Source of the DNA: Corbicula japonica | Lineage: Eukaryota > Mollusca > Bivalvia > Venerida > Cyrenidae | Assembly (NCBI GenBank): GCA_038501625.1 | Contig: JAZAYU010000081.1 | Coordinates: 1,178,001 to 1,242,000 of the forward strand | DNA: 64,000 bases | Reading direction: 5' to 3' | Shown here: one piece after another, positions 24,843 through 36,192 of the stretch | Position numbering within the stretch: position 1 is the stretch's first letter | Layout: every line of letters begins with the position of its first letter | Notes under the pieces: model-generated | The model's input: the letters and a program-made list of their open reading frames with translations, nothing else | Told to the model about the DNA's origin: nothing | Databases searched by the model: none | Program-made: the position numbers and the translations under genes

Positions 24843-25430
24843 AAAAACAGCCTCCCCACACAGTCAAGAAGAAGAGAGAGAGAGAGAGAGCATGGTTAAT
24901 AAAATGATCAGTTTCAAAAGAGACACCACTAACAATGAACAAAAATGAGAACCCGAGGGGTTACCGCCTTGGAACGGTCAGTGGCAAATCAAATTGCCAC
25001 TGGGGGTTTAAACCAGGTTCTAGGGTGCACCAACCTCACACTTGCCCCAACAGGTTCTCATATCACAAAACAAATACAAGTTGTCTTGGTGAAACAACTC
25101 CAACCCACTTATTGGCTCAACAATGTTGCATGCAAACGCACACAAACATATAAAACATAAGAATCTAATAGCTTTGCAAAGCCAAAGGGCGGGTACTCAA
25201 TGATCTTACCGAGACCAGAGCTCCTTGAGTAAAATCAGCAAGAACACGATGACAGGGATAAAAGAAACAAATCGAGCTTCTAGGTTCTTTTAATAAAAGA
25301 TTTCCCCATAAACCTTCATAAGCTCTTAAACCCCTGCCAATGTCAGGGATAAAAGAAACAAATCGAGTTTCTAGGTTCTTTTAAGAAAAGATTTCCCCAT
25401 AAAACTTCATAAACTCTTAATCCCCTGCCA
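24843..25430 (+). repeat. repeat R1, main part, copy 2
   Basis: Same as 15964-16556 with a shorter AG run (24868-24891). Confidence 0.85.
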
Positions 25431-25568
25431 CAAAACTCTAAATGACGTAGTAGCTAAAACATTCATCATGACGTAGTTAATTAATTAATAGACGAGTGCT
25501 CAGTAAATTTTATAAATTGACAGGTTAGGAAAATGGCAGACATCGATATCAGCCCGGTACATGTAATA

Positions 25569-25720
25569 AAATGGTTATAAACCGGTGTTCAAGGGCCGGG
25601 AGGTGATATCGGCCCGGCCGAGCAACATAAGCCCTCGAGCTAAAGCTCTCGGGCCAATATTGCTCTTCCGGGACGATATCACCTCCCGGTCCTTGAACAC
25701 CGGTTAATAACCTCTTAATA
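25569..25720. mobile_element. palindromic GC-rich MITE, copy 2
   Basis: Same as 16694-16845; one visible change (CATAAGCCC for CATAAACCC). Confidence 0.8.
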
Positions 25721-25823
25721 TTCGCTCTTTAAAATAAAAGCGCTGAACTGACCTATATTCGTAAATTTGCACTAAGAATATTTAAATGTAAAACTCGTTA
25801 TTCATTTTACATCAGTTTGTTAT

Positions 25824-26414
25824 TATATACTGAACAAAAATAAAAAGTATCCACTTGTTTTCCCATTACCATATTTTCATTTAATCAGGAACGCTTTGGA
25901 TGGTGTTTATTTAGTTAATCTCAGTTGTTTTTGAGTTAAATTGTTCATGAATAAAAACTTCCACACCAAGACCTGAGGAACTGCCAATCAAATAACAATT
26001 AATCATGACTTACAAAACACTACATATTCAATTTCAAGGGAGGTAATTGGAAATGGTTGGAATTTCTAGCGTTGTTTATCGAGGACCAGTTGATTTATTT
26101 ATGAAAATTTTGTGATTTTATTTATCCACAAGAGGTAGAGAACGTGATTTAATTCGAATAAATGTGAATATTTCAAAGAATCGCTAACATTTTACTGAAA
26201 CCCATATTACAATAAAAACATTTTACTGAAACCCATATTACAATAAAGGGAAGACAACTAAGTTGTGGCTGCAGATTTTCAAGAATACTTTATCTCTTTG
26301 CAATGATAACAGAAAAGCATATGTGTACACATATAGAATTATGAGTTTTCGTTTTCATATTTTACAAAAGTTAATATAGGAAAGTGGATACTTTTTATTT
26401 TTGTTGAGTATATA
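25824..26414. mobile_element. 590-bp Tc1/mariner-like non-autonomous element, copy 2
   Basis: Same as 16949-17539. Confidence 0.75.
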
Positions 26415-28051
26415 CGTTTGATTTTAGAGCCTTCTTTTATCAAAGTGGCATAAAAAGTGATCCAGAAATCTATTTGATATTTAAAAAAAAATAACCCAGT
26501 GTAATTAATAAAATGATATTATCTAAAGAAAAAAATTTCAAACAGTAATAAATGATAACATATCAACGAAAAATATTGTCAGTATATCATGAATAAAAAA
26601 CAACATTGAAAACTTGTTTTTCCAGTTTCGCTTTCGAACCATGTATATAGTTACGTTGTTATGAACATTTTATTTTAGATCGTAGAATGGAATTATGATA
26701 TCTGATCAAACTATAATATAATGGCGAAATGAATATTTTAATATTTGATGAAAACTGAGATAACCTATAAATCCTTTGCATCTTCGTCACTAAATTTACC
26801 ATCGTACCATCGGTCCTACGTCATCATGCATTCGACACCAGCGAATATATTAATAAAGATGCCAAAAAAATTAAACCTGCCATACGCATCTGTATTTAAA
26901 AATACACATTTGAAAGTATTTGCCGCAAAACTTTTCTGCACTGATAAAATAAATTGTGCATGTAACAGGGTAAACTTTTTTTGTAATATATCACTACAAA
27001 AATACTACTATGTGTCAAATCTTCAAATGTACGCATCGTGTGTAGTTGAGAAATAACGATCGTAACAAAAACAACAACAACAAAAATCAATAAAAGCACT
27101 TAAAGCCCCAGCCCTAAACTTAAGTAAGAATATACTATTGAAAAATCATATTTGTCCACATAGACTCCAATATATAAACTCTCTAACAGAACACAAAAGG
27201 TCCGATCGAATTCTTTCTTATAGACGTGATTTTCAATGATAATGTTAAATTATAGTTAACGAAATTTTAAGAAGCTAAATATAATGGAGCTTTATTTAGC
27301 ATCTATTTTTGACGAAGCGACCACTTCATGCGCGATCTCGATTTCTGTGACGTTTCGGAAATCCTACTTTGAAATTCGCTTTTGGTCGCGCGGACCAAAT
27401 TTATTTTAGTAAATTAACATTTTATTAGCCCGAACTAATGCTGCAAATATGTGCCTATAGTTCCAAATACATGTAATATTTTATACAAGGGCGAGTTAAT
27501 TGAAGTAATGCCGCTTTAAAGAACGTTCTTAACCCTGAATAGATGCCTTGTGCGAAAACCTTTGATCCATGTCAATAATCATTCCATGCAATGTGAATGA
27601 TTAAATGGCACGTCACAGGAACAAGCTTCTTTCGTCATATTTATGACATTTTGCTTGATATTATACGAGTATTTGGGAACTACTTATAATTATCTTTTTT
27701 TCTCGTAACTAAAAAGTATAGTTTTACATATTTTGACAATATAGTGTTATTTATACAGCGAAATTCATATTTATAGTGCATTTTTTAAATATTAAATACC
27801 TCTTTTCATAGTAAATCTTCTTTGAGGGACTGAATACATTTTTCAACAATAACGAAAGTATCCAGCCAGTCAACGAACTAGCACCATGATGGATTTTATT
27901 TCTGATTTAAAATAAATATTTCCATCACGTTTAGCATTGTTTAGTGAGACATACGACATATTGATAATGTATCAAGGGTGGAGTCGAACAGCTCATTTCG
28001 CTCTTAATGAAGCTTAAACAGGAAACTTGTCTGCTTTGTGAATGTAATAGA

Positions 28052-28319
28052 AGATATTTGTTTTACCAGTGTAAGATAGAAATATATTTCCCCAAGTGAA
28101 CTACGGAATTCGCATTTTCACGAGTGGCGAGGCCACGAGTTGAAATGCATAATTCCGGAGTACACGAGTGAAATATATTTCTATCTTTCACTGGTAAAAA
28201 CAAATTTTCTTTTTATGTTATGCTTTTAGTACAATATTTGCGTGAATTTGAAAGCAAAATTACAAGGAATGGCGCCTAAACCGCTTCTTAATGACGTGAC
28301 GTCGCGACGTCAAATATAC
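28052..28319. repeat. dispersed repeat D1, left part of the interrupted copy
   Basis: Follows 2401-2678 in order: the palindromic first half, TATGCTTTTAGTACAATATT, GTGAATTTGAAAGC, GACGTGACGTCGCGACG and TCAAATATAC. It is then interrupted by the foldback element; the rest of the repeat resumes at 32809. Confidence 0.88.
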
Positions 28320-28328
28320 AAATTTGAG
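28320..28328. repeat. 9-bp target site duplication, left copy
   Basis: AAATTTGAG directly abuts the left terminal inverted repeat. The identical 9-mer abuts the right end at 32800-32808. Confidence 0.9.
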
Positions 28329-30705
28329 AGATGTGTGAAGTTAGCGGCCTGGCGGCGTGAAGTTAGCGGCCTGGCGGCCTAGCGGCCTGGCGGCGTGAAG
28401 TTAGCGGCCTGGCGGCCTAGCGGCCTGGCGGCGTGAAGTTAGCGGCGTGAAGTTAGCGGCCTGGCGGCGTGAAGTTAGCGGCCTGGCGGCCTAAACTTAA
28501 TATTTATCATAATTTATGTTTATCATTAAAACGGCTTGAAATCGATTTTTACAGCATGCAATGTACATTTCAGGGATGATTAAGTGAAATTTCAACAAAA
28601 ACTAGCTTAGATTTTTATTAAGTTTTCGAAGCCTGGCGGCCTAGCGGCCTGGCGGCCTGGCGGCCTTAACCTAAAAATTATCATAATTTATGTTTATCTT
28701 AAAAATGTCTTGAAATCGATTTTTACGGCATGCAATGTACATTTCAGGGTTGATTAAGTGAAATATCAACAAAAACTAGCTTTGTTTTTTTTTAGTTTTC
28801 GAAGCCTGGCGGCCTAGCGGCCTGGCGGCCTAAACTTAAAATTTATCATAATTTATGTTTATCTTAAAATGTTTTGAAATCGATTTTTACAGCATGCAAT
28901 GTACATTTCAGGGCTGATTAAGTGAAATATCAACAAAAACTAGCTTTGATTTTTTTAAGTTTTCGAAGCCAGGCGGCCTAGCGGCCTGGCGGCCTAAACT
29001 TAAAATTTATCATAATTTATGTTTATCTTAAAATGTTTTGAAATCGATTTTTACAGCATGCAATGTACATTTCAGGGCTGATTAAGTGAAATATCAACAA
29101 AAACTAGCTTTGATTTTTTTTAAGTTTTCGAAGCCTGGCGGCCTAGCGGCCTGGCGGCCTAGCGGCCTGGCGGCCTAGCGGCCTAGCGGCCTGGCGGCCT
29201 GGCGGCCTAAACTTAAAATTTATCATAATTTTGGTTTATCTTAAAAATGTCTTGAAATCGATTTTTACGGCATGCAATGTACATTTCAGAGATGATTAAG
29301 TGAAATATCAACAAAAACTAGCTTTGTTTTTTTTTAAGTTTTCGAAGCCTGGCGGCCTGGCGGCCTAAACTTAAAATTTAACATAATTTATGTTTATCTT
29401 AAAATTGTCTTGAAGTCGATTTTTACAGCATGCAATGTACATTTCAGGGATGATTAAGTGAAATATCAACAAAAACTAGCTTCGATTTTTTTTTAAGTTT
29501 TCGAAGCCTGGCGGCCTAGCGGCCTAGCGGCCTGGCGGCCTGGCGGCCTAAACTTAAAATTTATCATAATTTATGTTTATCTTAAAAATGTCTTGAAATC
29601 GATTTTTACCGCATGCAATGTACATTTCAGGGATGATTAAGTGAAATATCAACAAAAACTAGCTTTGTTTTTATTTAAGTTTTCGAAGCCTGGCGGCCTA
29701 GCGGCCTGGCGGTCTGGCGGCCTGGCGGCCTAAACTTAAAATTTATCATAATTTATGTTTATCTTAAAAATGTCTTGAAATCGATTTTTACAGCATGCAA
29801 TGTACATTTCAGGGATGATTAAGTGAAATATCAACAAAAACTAGCTTTGATTTTTTTCAAGTTTTCGAAGCCTGGCGGCCTAGCGGCTTGGCGGCCTAAA
29901 CTTAAAATTTATCATAATTTATGTTTATCTTAAAAATGTCTTGAAACCGATTTTTACCGCATGCAATGTACATTTCAGGGATGATTAAGTGAAATATCAA
30001 CAAAAACTAGCTTAGATTTTTTTTAAGTTTTCGAAGCCTGGCGGCCTGGCGGCCTAGCGGCCTAGCGGCCTCGCGGCCTAAACTTAAAATTTATCATAAT
30101 TTATGTTTATCTTAAAAATGTCTTCAAATTGATTTTTACAGCATGCAATGTACATTTCAGGGATGATTAAGTGAAATTTCAACAAAAACTAGCTTTGATT
30201 TTTTTTAAGTTTTCGAAGCCTGGCGGCCTGGCGGCCTAGCGGCCTAAACTTAAAATTTATCATAATTTATGTTTATCTTAAAAATGTCTTGAAATTGATT
30301 TTTACAGCATGCAATGTACATTTCAGGGATGATTAAGTGAAATTTCAACAAAAACTAGCTTTGATTTTTTTTAAGTTTTCGAAGCCTGGCGGCCTGGCGG
30401 CCTAGCGGCCTAAACTTAAAATTTATCATAATTTATATTTATCTTAAAAATGTTTTGAAATCGATGTTTACAGCATGCAATGTACATTTCAGGGATGATT
30501 AAGTGAAATATCAACAAAAACTAGCTTTGATTTTTTTTAAGTTTTCGAAGCCTGGCGGCCTAGCGGTCTAAACTTAATATTTATCACAACTGCATTCTAA
30601 CTTATGCTTATATTAAAAACGGCTTGAAATCTATTTGTACAGCATATTATGTATATTACAGGGGTGTATACAAAAAATATCAACACGAACTAGCTTTTTT
30701 TTAAC
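28329..30705 (+). repeat. left arm of foldback element: modular tandem array
   Basis: TTTTCGAAGCC marks the core ends at about 28623, 28797, 28963, 29125, 29340, 29500, 29679, 29861, 30030, 30211, 30376 and 30542, with spacing 162-215 bp set mainly by the number of GCGGCCTRG 9-mers. Cores are nearly identical, so the array has been homogenised or expanded recently. The innermost unit (30591-30705) is clearly decayed. Confidence 0.93.
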
Positions 30706-31036
30706 AACTAAGTAAATTGTCAAAGTCTTTTAGAAATTTTGGAGTCTTGGCATTAAATGAGCATGTCGATCAAAAATACAGTGAATGTTTCAAACTTTAT
30801 TTACTTCCAACACAGAATACAATCTGTTCTGTTACTGTCACTCGAAGCTCGGAGAAAAATATAACGGTATTCAAAGTTGGCCACTGTATAAAAAAGTCGC
30901 GCATGTTTTCCGCAGTCACGCAAATTTTGTGGACACATTTCTTAACGAGGAAATGAATGTTTGTAGGGATTTTTCATCATGTAAAATGACTTTTAAACGT
31001 AATAGGCATATATATTTAATGCAGGTATATTTTTAC

Positions 31037-31098
<62 letters not shown>

Positions 31099-32175
31099 TG
31101 TTATACCTTGACCTCCGATTCAAGTTAGCAGCCAATCTGTTGGAAGAAAAACCATTTTACAAAAGTTGAATACCCAAGAACAGCGGTTAGTTGGACCTCG
31201 GGGATAGACATGTAAATGAAGCATAGAAAGGCGTTGAGACGGAGTTGAAACACAGAAAAACAAACTATTTATATGGTGGTCTACACAAAAGAGAGTTAAA
31301 CTAACTGTCGGATGAGAAATACAGAGCAACAGTTTCCATTTTGAAGTTCTGATTTTGAGTTATACACATTGCATGACGCTCCTTTGGTGCTGATAAATAA
31401 GGTGTACATGTACGATATAGGTAAGAAGGTCACATTTTTTATCATACTGAGTTTGCAACAAACGATACAACAACCCGTGGAACAAACAGATTCTTTATGT
31501 GTCACTCAAACCCATTAAATGAACATATATTAACATACGCTAAAAGGTTTTGTATGTTTAACAATTGGAAGCGAACGATCTTCAGAAGTCAGTTCTTCTT
31601 CGCTTTCGTGAGCAATTCTGTTGTGAAGACATGTTATTTGTAACTTTTTTTCAATTTTAAATAATTTCGGTTTTCCAGGGATTGATTGATAAGGTTTTTG
31701 TAAGTTAAAGTTGTAATTCCATTCTTGTTCAGGACAGCATGTGCATGTCAAGTGTGTAAGAACCGTGTTTGATAATGTAGTAGGAATTTTTCATGTCGAT
31801 GTCCTGATTGTTTAAAGTAAGTTCTAGCACCAAGCTACAGATACCCCACCACCCCGTTCACACACGATCAAAGTGTGACTGAAAACGTGGTCGATCGTGA
31901 CAAATCGCAGTTATCATTTTTAAGACTTTTTGTTTACTTGTAATAACAGTAGCGCAATGAAATCTTTTTATTTCATATTACCCTACAACATATATATTCA
32001 TGTTCAATAGCATTTTTTATTTAGACATTTTTGAAAAAAGATAATAATATTAATAACCGGTTAATATAATGGGTCTTGATGATAACTTTGAAAATCACGC
32101 TACTCAACATCACATCAATCGAGCCTTACACGTTCAGGTTGCTACTGGTTACACGAGAGATCTCTATATCTCTAA
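30706..32175. other. unique loop of the foldback element
   Basis: 1.47 kb between the arms. It contains a (CT)n run at 31040-31094 and frames of at most ~108 codons, none recognisable. No transposase signature was found, so the element should depend on a transposase supplied elsewhere. An alternative is that the loop is a captured genomic segment. Confidence 0.6.
31040..31094. repeat. (CT)n microsatellite
   Basis: About 27 uninterrupted CT dinucleotides inside the foldback loop. Confidence 0.97.
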
Positions 32176-32799
32176 TCAGCCCTGAAATGTACATTGCATG
32201 CTGTAAAAATAGATTTCAAAACATTTTAAGATAAACATAAATTATGATAAATTTTAAGTTTAGGCCGCCAGGCCGCCAGGCCGCTAGGCCGCTAGGCCGC
32301 CAGGCCGCTAGGCCGCCAGGCTTCGAAAACTTAAAAAAAAAACAAAGCTAGTTTTTGTTGATATTTCACTTAATCATCCCTGAAATGTACATTGCATGCC
32401 ATAAAAATCGATTTCAAGACATTTTTAAGATAAACATAAATTATGATAAATTTTAAGTTTAGGCCGCCAGGCCGCTAGGCCGCCAGGCTTCGAAAACTTG
32501 ATAAAAATCAAAGCTAGTTTTTGTTGATATTTCACTTAATCATCCCTGAAATGTACATTGCATGCTGTAAAATAGATTTCAAGCCGTTTTAAAGATAAAC
32601 ATAAATTATGATAAATATTAAGTTTAGGCCGCTAGGCCGCCAGGCCGCTAACTTCACGCCGCCAGGCCGCCAGGCCGCTAACTTCACGCCGCCAGGCCGC
32701 ACGGCCGCTAACTTCACGCCGCCAGGCCGCTAGGCCGTCAGGCCGCTAACTTCACGCCGCCAGGCCGCTAGGCCGCCAGGCCGCTAACTCTACACATCT
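32176..32799 (-). repeat. right arm of foldback element
   Basis: Inverted counterpart of the left arm: GCCCTGAAATGTACATTGCA, then GCTAGTTTTTGTTGATATTT, CTTCGAAAACTT, runs of GGCCGCCAGGCCGCTA, and GGCCGCTAACTTCACGCC repeated four times before the end CTAACTCTACACATCT. Much shorter than the left arm (0.62 against 2.4 kb). Confidence 0.92.
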
Positions 32800-32808
32800 A
32801 AATTTGAG
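32800..32808. repeat. 9-bp target site duplication, right copy
   Basis: AAATTTGAG, identical to 28320-28328. Confidence 0.9.
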
Positions 32809-32966
32809 CCCGTTTTCTAAACTTTTACATTTGGTATGTTATGTGCGTTTTGGTACCAACGTGAACAAATCAGTGAAAATAAAAATGATATTCCTCTGTT
32901 TAAAACCTGAAATACCACTTTTATTTCACCGGGAAAATTCTAAAATTCACTGAAAAGCATAAAATA
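32809..32966. repeat. dispersed repeat D1, right part of the interrupted copy
   Basis: Resumes the repeat exactly after the target duplication (CCCGTTTTCTAAAC, then TTTGGTATGTTATGTGCGTT, ACCACTTTTATTTCACCGGG, TTCACTGAAAAGCATAA), matching 2679-2820. Confidence 0.88.
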
Positions 32967-33072
32967 ATAGGTGATCTTCATTCTGAAGCTTCATACAAGC
33001 TGACAAACAACAAACACACGTAAGATTCACAAATGGTGAAAGGTTAATTAACATAAAAGGGTCAATACAGGG

Positions 33073-33222
33073 CCCAAGCTCATTAAACTGAGATAGAGAG
33101 TATAATATCTCAAGCATCTGATTGGCTGAAATTGAGACTCCCTAATTGAAATTCCCTTATTCAACCAGTCTGATGCTTGAGATATGGGATTGGTCTCAAG
33201 TTTTAGCTTTGTGATCTTGCGA
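33073..33222. mobile_element. palindromic MITE, family P1, copy D (diverged)
   Basis: CCCAAGCTCATTAAACTGAG and TCTCAAGCATCTGATTGGCT on the left, GTCTGATGCTTGAGATATGG and GCTTTGTGATCTTGCG on the right. The centre is rearranged compared with other copies. Confidence 0.65.
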
Positions 33223-33515
33223 TCAGACTTGTGTCACGAATAACTTTCATACTTAGATGAACCGATTAAGAGGAAGCTTATGTAGCAACCTTTTGTATTA
33301 GTTCCACCGATTCAACAACATGTGTAAGATAAATATGTATTTTTATCCATCGACAATGACCTTTGACCGAGTGACCTCTAACGTAATACGGGTTTCTATT
33401 ATATGTTGATATCCATTTCGCCTTCCAAGTTTCATAATATACATATTTTATTGCCTCCAAAATATAGCAATTGGGTTAGGCCACAAGTGCTGATCACAAT
33501 AATGTCGGCTCTACC
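33223..33515. other. no recognised feature
   Basis: No supported gene or repeat. Confidence 0.5.
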
Positions 33516-33594
33516 CATACAGGGAATTTACGAATATATATTGGCATATAGACTTAGTCTATATGCCAATATATATTTGTAAATTCCCTGTATG
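33516..33594. repeat. near-perfect 38-bp inverted repeat with a 3-base loop
   Basis: CATACAGGGAATTTACGAAT continuing to GGCATATAGAC (33516-33553), loop TTA, then the mirror GTCTATATGCC.. to ..AATTCCCTGTATG (33557-33594). One mismatch in 38 pairs. No flanking element could be identified. Confidence 0.9.
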
Positions 33595-35460
33595 TAGCTA
33601 TAGGACTGACAGGGGAGTTAACTCTTCACACTGCCCTTGTCACTACAAAAAACTGGTTCCAAAATAGGGTGTTTGGATTACTCTGTTTTATACTAGGAAA
33701 ACAGTATTTTTGAACAGAAAACAATACTGAACTTGTCTAAGAAAGGTTCCAAGTACATGACCATGATTTTTCAGGTTGATTGGCTTCTTTTTTAGGGAAA
33801 AAATAATGAAAGTGATTTTTTGTTGAAATTAATAATACTTGTTTTGATGTAGATTTTCACAAAACCACTCTACACTGTTTTTGCCCTATCGGTGCAGACA
33901 TAACTTTACACCAGGATAGAAAGTCACTGCATCAAAAATTTGTTCTGTTTCATCATATTGCACTTTTATCAAGTGTCTTGTATTCTATTTAATTGCGGAT
34001 TAAATTTCCGAATGATCTTTAAAGTAGTGAAGATGAACAACTTATATTAGAGGTGCAATTGATTGTTATTATTTTTCATGATCCTATAATAAAAACATAG
34101 TTTTCAGCTTGTTTATACATTTAAATGTTATTATTTAGATTTTATGATACATACCATTTACTTAAAGTTGTATTTATAATTTTCTTGTTGTTATTTGGTT
34201 GTTTTTATTAAAATTAATATCTTTATTATCAAAACCAACAAGACCCACCTCCTCTCACCCCTTTCTTCCTGCACTCCCCCCCCCCTCCCCTATCTCCTGC
34301 AAAACTAATAAGAATATATAGTAAAGCTGCTTAACAGCGAATAAGACTGGTTAACTTATATGATTTCCACTATAATAAACAGAAACATTGTAAATATAAT
34401 CTATTTTTGACTGTGTATTGATTATTAAGTTAATTGATCAACATTTTCTGCCTTTTTGGGGAGACCTCATCTAATTATGATGTATGTAGTTTAATTTTAC
34501 TTTATTTCCTTCTCTAAAACTTGTAAAATTTAAAATTCATTTACTATCTTGTACTGTTTTTAAGCTGATCTGAAAGAACTTTTAACAGTTGAAGTGATGG
34601 GATCCAACTTTTTCAAATTTTTAAAAAGAAAGATAAAAATTAAATGCGACCCTCCCTAAGTTAAAATACTATAACTTTGTCATTTGTTGATGGAATTTGT
34701 TCATGTTTTCTTTGTTGAGTTTCGCATATTCATAGCTTCACAATGAGATCATCAGATATATGTAATTCTAACTTTTTCAAAAAGCTGTTCCTATAGCTAC
34801 TATAATATAGTATTTATACAATTACATTTTTTTTATTTTACAACCAAAATATGGGTTGACAGGTAAAAGCATAACAAAACCAGGATGGCTATACCTAGTG
34901 ACTTTTAGAATGTCGTGATAACATTTATATCGGAAAATTCAATTGATTCATTTATGGTTTTTTTTTGTTATTTTGCAGTAATTTCTGGACCGATTTTGAT
35001 CAGATAAAGAGGACCGTTGTCCTGTTAAAAAGCATTTTTATCGACATTTAACCTTAAATATCAATTGTCTGCCGTTCACTCAAACATTTATTGACAAATT
35101 TTGTTTGAAATGTCTTTGACTGTTTGAGGAAACGGCAGTTTTATAATCAGTTTTATGATCTTATAATCTTGATGCCATATGCCTTTGCCTTTGTGTACTG
35201 CTCTGATCAATAAAAGCTTTGTCTTGTATCGAGTGCATACATGAAGGCAGTCTCAGATAATAATGTCTGTCATACTTATCTATTTTCAACGTTGCAAACA
35301 GAAATTGGTTAAAACAAGCAATAGCGGTCAGGTAAGTGAACTCACAACCAGTAATAAACCACTTGCATGTAGCATAAAACAAATATAAAAATATTATATT
35401 GTTTATACAAATGACGTAATTGGCAATTATCGTCTATAAAACACCCAGTAAGTTTTCAGA
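33595..35460. other. 1.9 kb without a recognisable gene; C-rich tract at 34245-34305
   Basis: AT-rich with scattered stops in all frames. The only distinct feature is a pyrimidine/C-rich run (ACTCCCCCCCCCCTCCCC) near 34272-34289. Confidence 0.55.
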
Positions 35461-35465
35461 CAACA

Positions 35466-35682
35466 GAAGATAATGTGCCCCGGATGAGTGGTGAGCTACA
35501 GCAGCTGTTGGTTCGAGCCATTGCAATATAATGGAGATTGGAACGCAGTTTTCAATCGGCCACATGGAGCGAAATAATAAAACGTAAATTTTGTCCAGAA
35601 CATTATACGGTATCATGCGAACGTCTTACTCAATGCTCTGATACACCTTTCTATTAAACTACGAAGAATTATGTCCAGCGAG
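35466..35682 (+). repeat. local repeat, upstream part (interrupted by a hAT-like element)
   Basis: CAGCTGTTGGTTCGAGCC and CATTGCAAT near 35500-35528 recur at 36508-36534. CTTATACGGT-like through CAATGCTCTGATA and AAACTACG to CCAGCGAG (about 35603-35682) recurs at about 36266-36335. The downstream part of this ~150-bp unit continues after the insertion at 36193. Confidence 0.6.
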
Positions 35683-36192
35683 TAGTGTTGGGATATCGGT
35701 TGCAAATCACAATCGATCATCAGTTGGAATCGGTTGCCACTTCCGATGTGATTTCACCGATTATTAATCGGTTTAAAAATCATATCTGTGTTACATTAAC
35801 AAATGGTTTTTTATAAGTAGCTTTTATAATATCCCTTATTATGTGTTTGCTGCTACTTTCTACATAAAGGTTGGTGTTCCAATTACAAAAAAACTTTTTG
35901 GCATGTTTTTTTTATTAAATATGCACTGATTAGAATGAATGAACAATGCTTAACAAAGAATACACACCCCAAATTACGTTGTTGATTGCACTTAATGCCC
36001 AAAAGGCCCTACCAATTAATTTCAATCATGACTAGTACAAATATTTACCAAGATATATTTAATTGTGCAGTAGTTTACAGCCGGGGGTATACATCGGTTT
36101 AAATCGATTATGGGATAATGACATCGATTATCGGCATCGGGAGGTTCTTACTGATGATTAATCGATGTCTTTCGATCATGGGCACATCACTA
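35683..36192. mobile_element. 510-bp non-autonomous hAT-like element
   Basis: Ends TAGTGTTGGGATATCG and CGATCATGGGCACATCACTA are short inverted repeats of the TAGNG type usual for hAT elements. They are flanked by CCAGCGAG (35675-35682) and CCAGCGAC (36193-36200), an 8-bp target duplication with one change. Inside are several ATCGAT/AATCGGT motifs near both ends. No transposase reading frame. Confidence 0.72.

Larger units (their letters stand above)
19712..28086. repeat. 8.37-kb block, second copy (5' end of the right contig)
   Basis: Starts at the first base after the gap and is colinear with 10847-19211 to its last base. Example differences: 11461 c/a, 11767 a/g, 12332 g/t, plus a longer GAT array and a shorter AG run. 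Beyond 28086 the sequence continues as expected for the repeat that the left contig had just entered. Confidence 0.95.
28329..32799. mobile_element. 4471-bp foldback-type transposable element (non-autonomous)
   Basis: Ends AGATGTGTGAAGTTAGCGGC and, inverted, AGATGTGTAGAGTTAGCGGC match at 18 of 20 bases, and a perfect 9-bp duplication flanks them. The left arm (28329 to ~30705) starts with six iterations of GTGAAGTTAGCGG mixed with GCGGCCTGG/GCGGCCTAG 9-mers. It then has 12 units (plus one decayed) of an AT-rich ~135-bp core (AAACTTAAAATTTATCATAA .. GCATGCAATGTACATTTCAG .. AACAAAAACTAGC .. AGTTTTCGAAGCC) joined by variable numbers of 9-mers. The right arm (~32176-32799) is the inverted equivalent with only three units and five terminal modules. 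The loop is unique and non-coding as far as I can see. Inverted arms made of tandem modules with 9-bp duplications are the hallmark of Drosophila FB elements. Relationship to FB/MULE is inferred from structure only. Confidence 0.88.

Noticed and set aside
10847..28086. A genuine recent tandem duplication
   Set aside because: Not excluded, but both copies end exactly at the scaffold gap, which fits unmerged overlapping contigs better.
28329..30590. CRISPR-like appearance of regularly spaced repeats
   Set aside because: Repeats and intervening cores are both near-identical; there are no unique spacers, no cas genes, and the DNA is eukaryotic. It is the arm of a foldback element.
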